Positions 13,876-15,093 of a stretch of 15,093 bases of DNA are shown in pieces (within the stretch, counting starts at the first letter, position 1; every line of letters begins with the position of its first letter). The position numbers and the translations under genes are program-made. Below the pieces are notes generated by a model. The model searched no databases, was not told the DNA's origin, and saw only the letters and a list, made by a program, of their open reading frames with translations. This DNA is from Gammaproteobacteria bacterium (GTDB lineage Bacteria > Pseudomonadota > Gammaproteobacteria > Chromatiales > Chromatiaceae): assembly GCA_015767355.1 (NCBI GenBank), contig JADWMH010000027.1, forward strand, positions 1 through 15,093. Direction: 5' to 3'.

Positions 13876-13914
13876 GTCAGAAAATTCTGATTACTTTGTA
13901 GGAATTTTCTGACA
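13876..13914. promoter_or_regulatory. GacA/UvrY-type box and surrounding 12-bp inverted repeat
   Basis: At 13897-13914 the plus strand reads TGTAGG-N6-CTGACA, matching 10 of 12 defined bases of the GacA upstream element TGTAAG-N6-CTTACA. Its centre is about 63 bases before the predicted sRNA start, a plausible activator distance. It is part of a larger perfect inverted repeat: GTCAGAAAATTC (13876-13887) and its inverse (13902-13913), 14 bases apart. A weaker box-like dyad is centred 22 bp away, about two helical turns (near 13883). The site also lies directly upstream of the dtd ribosome site, so it may influence both directions. Confidence 0.6.
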
Positions 13915-13930
13915 TGAGGAGGAGAGTGAT

Positions 13931-14368
13931 GTGATAGCGTTATTACAGCGGGTTAGCAAGGCGAGCGTCAGCGTCGACGGGAAAATGATTGCCCGGATTG
14001 ATTCCGGTCTGCTGGTCTTCGTCGGTGTGCAGAAAGGTGACCGGGAGAAACAGGCATTGCGCCTCTCTGAAAGAATACTGGGGTATCGTGTTTTTGAAGA
14101 TAATCGTGGTCGAATGAATCTGAGTCTCAGCGATACCCGCGGAGGGTTGCTGCTTGTACCGCAGTTTACGCTGGCTGCTGATACAGACAGGGGAATGCGA
14201 GCCAGCTTTACCCCTGCGGCTGCTCCTGATGTTGCCGGTGAACTGTTTGAGCTGGTTGCAAGCAGTGCCGCTAAAACACATGGCAAGGTCTTGCGCGGCC
14301 AGTTTGGCGCTGATATGCAGGTGGCGCTGGTCAACGAGGGACCGGTCACTTTCTGGCTGGAGTGTTGA
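13931..14368 (+). CDS. dtd: D-aminoacyl-tRNA deacylase (Dtd)
   Basis: Dtd cleaves D-amino acids (and some glycine) from tRNA, guarding translation. The 145-residue length is exactly usual. It starts MIALLQRVSKASVSVDG and has SLSDTRGG, then the first active-site motif, here PQFTLAADTDRGMRASF (77-93), and the second, NEGPVTFW (135-142), with the Gly-cisPro pair 137-138. The first residue of the normal SQFTL signature is proline instead of serine, and RPSF is RASF. The start is GTG at 13931, eight bases after AGGAGG. It is separated from queC by the sRNA unit, so it has its own, unidentified promoter in the 13843-13915 region. Confidence 0.94.
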   Translation: MIALLQRVSKASVSVDGKMIARIDSGLLVFVGVQKGDREKQALRLSERILGYRVFEDNRGRMNLSLSDTRGGLLLVPQFTLAADTDRGMRASFTPAAAPDVAGELFELVASSAAKTHGKVLRGQFGADMQVALVNEGPVTFWLEC

Positions 14369-14416
14369 TCCGGATTTTCAGGTGATGCTCGCAAGCGCAA
14401 TAAAAATTGCTAATCC

Positions 14417-14446
14417 CGGACAACCTTGTAAAGAAATGTGTAAAAT
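14417..14446 (+). promoter_or_regulatory. Candidate promoter of the dsbA-like gene
   Basis: CGGACA (14417-14422) and TAAAAT (14441-14446) are 18 bases apart, matching nine of twelve consensus positions. The leader to the ATG at 14511 would be about 57 bases. A small GCAAT-AAAA-ATTGC hairpin just upstream (about 14397-14410) is too weak to end dtd transcription. Confidence 0.4.
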
Positions 14447-14510
14447 AGCACCCATTGAATCTGAAGTCGGGCAGACGCCTGGTGATTGAAAAACCTGAGG
14501 AATAGTTCGT

Positions 14511-15093
14511 ATGAAAAGATTTGCCGTTTGTGTTGTGATGATGCTGTCGAGTCTCTCTGTTTGGGCGGAAGGCGCTGCGAATCCCGTCGAGGGTGTCAAT
14601 TACCATGTGCTGGGTACACCGGAGCCGACAGTGGGTCCGATAGAGGTCGCCGAGTTTTTTGGCTACTTCTGCCCTCACTGTGAAGCCCTGGAGCCGCATC
14701 TGGACAGCTGGTTGAAAAACAAGCCGGAGGATGTCAATTTTATTCGTGTTCCCGCGACATTTAACCGTCCTGTCGTGCTGATGTATGCCAAAACCTACTA
14801 TGCGCTGCAGCAAATTGGTGTAGTTGACAAGGTGCATGGAGCCATCTTTGCTGCAATTCATAAAAATGGTCAAAAATTGAACAGCCAGGAAAAGATGGAA
14901 GCCTTTTTAGCGACCCAGGGTGTGGATGTCACTGCCTATAAAGAGGCGATGGACTCTTTTGAGGTCAACCTGAAACTGCAGCAGGCGATGAAACTGGCGA
15001 AAAAGTATGCTATCTCCGGTGTTCCATCGATGATTGTCGATAAGCACTACAAAGACGGTAATGCGGCAAGCTGGGATGAGAAGTTGCAGATTG
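14511..15093 (+). CDS. dsbA: Thiol:disulfide interchange protein DsbA, 3' end beyond the window
   Basis: A periplasmic thioredoxin-fold oxidase that introduces disulfides into exported proteins. 194 codons are visible and the frame stays open to the window edge, so perhaps 15-25 residues are missing. The signal peptide is MKRFAVCVVMMLSSLSVWA (cleavage near 19). The active site FFGYFCPHCEALEP has C54 and C57 with the CPHC dipeptide of strong oxidants. The cis-proline loop is SGVPSMIV (V171-P172). The insertion between them is helical, as in DsbA. The ATG is ten bases after GAGG. No dsbB is nearby; dtd lies 142 bases upstream. Confidence 0.93.
   Translation, partial: MKRFAVCVVMMLSSLSVWAEGAANPVEGVNYHVLGTPEPTVGPIEVAEFFGYFCPHCEALEPHLDSWLKNKPEDVNFIRVPATFNRPVVLMYAKTYYALQQIGVVDKVHGAIFAAIHKNGQKLNSQEKMEAFLATQGVDVTAYKEAMDSFEVNLKLQQAMKLAKKYAISGVPSMIVDKHYKDGNAASWDEKLQI

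Overview
The window looks like a chromosomal segment of a free-living or symbiotic gammaproteobacterium of moderate GC content. The evidence is the gene set and order: a complete ybgC-tolQ-tolR-tolA-tolB-pal-cpoB cell-envelope operon followed by queE-queC, plus rapZ with mannose-type EIIA and HPr, glnE, rpsT, dtd and dsbA. I did not identify the species; a Chromatiales-like lineage is only an impression. No mobile element, phage gene, CRISPR array, tRNA or rRNA is visible.

Left part (1-6391, all on the minus strand). From high to low coordinates: rpsT (ribosomal protein S20) with its own promoter and a strong terminator; glnE (glutamine synthetase adenylyltransferase) with a good sigma70-type promoter; a heme A synthase; then rapZ-EIIA-HPr, tightly packed and probably co-transcribed; finally the start of a separately promoted, secreted protein that resembles the Wzi/capsule-assembly outer-membrane family and runs off the left edge. 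The RapZ/EIIA/HPr trio is a regulatory PTS branch without adjacent ptsI, ptsN, hprK or rpoN.

Middle part (6728-13594, plus strand). The Tol-Pal operon is compact: tolA-tolB share one base, tolB-pal overlap by four, pal-cpoB are separated by one. The products form the TolQRA inner-membrane motor, periplasmic TolB and CpoB, and the lipoprotein Pal, which together drive outer-membrane constriction during division. A palindromic repeat then separates cpoB from queE-queC, two enzymes of preQ0/queuosine synthesis.

Right part (13595-15093). Between queC and dtd there is a roughly 195-nt minus-strand unit with no convincing protein. It has nine GGA motifs, hairpins presenting ATGGA in loops, a 13-bp long-range stem, a terminator with seven Ts, a -10 element, and upstream an 18-bp dyad matching 10 of the 12 defined positions of the GacA/UvrY box. 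I read it as an RsmY/RsmZ/CsrB-type sRNA that titrates CsrA/RsmA, and it is the most interesting item here. It is followed by dtd (D-aminoacyl-tRNA deacylase) and a DsbA-type thiol oxidase truncated by the window edge.

Repeats: two copies of an ACCACGAAG-type inverted repeat flank rpsT; a 30-bp imperfect palindrome lies between cpoB and queE; a heptamer is triplicated at the glnE stop codon; and tolA contains seven tandem 13-residue (39-nt) units.
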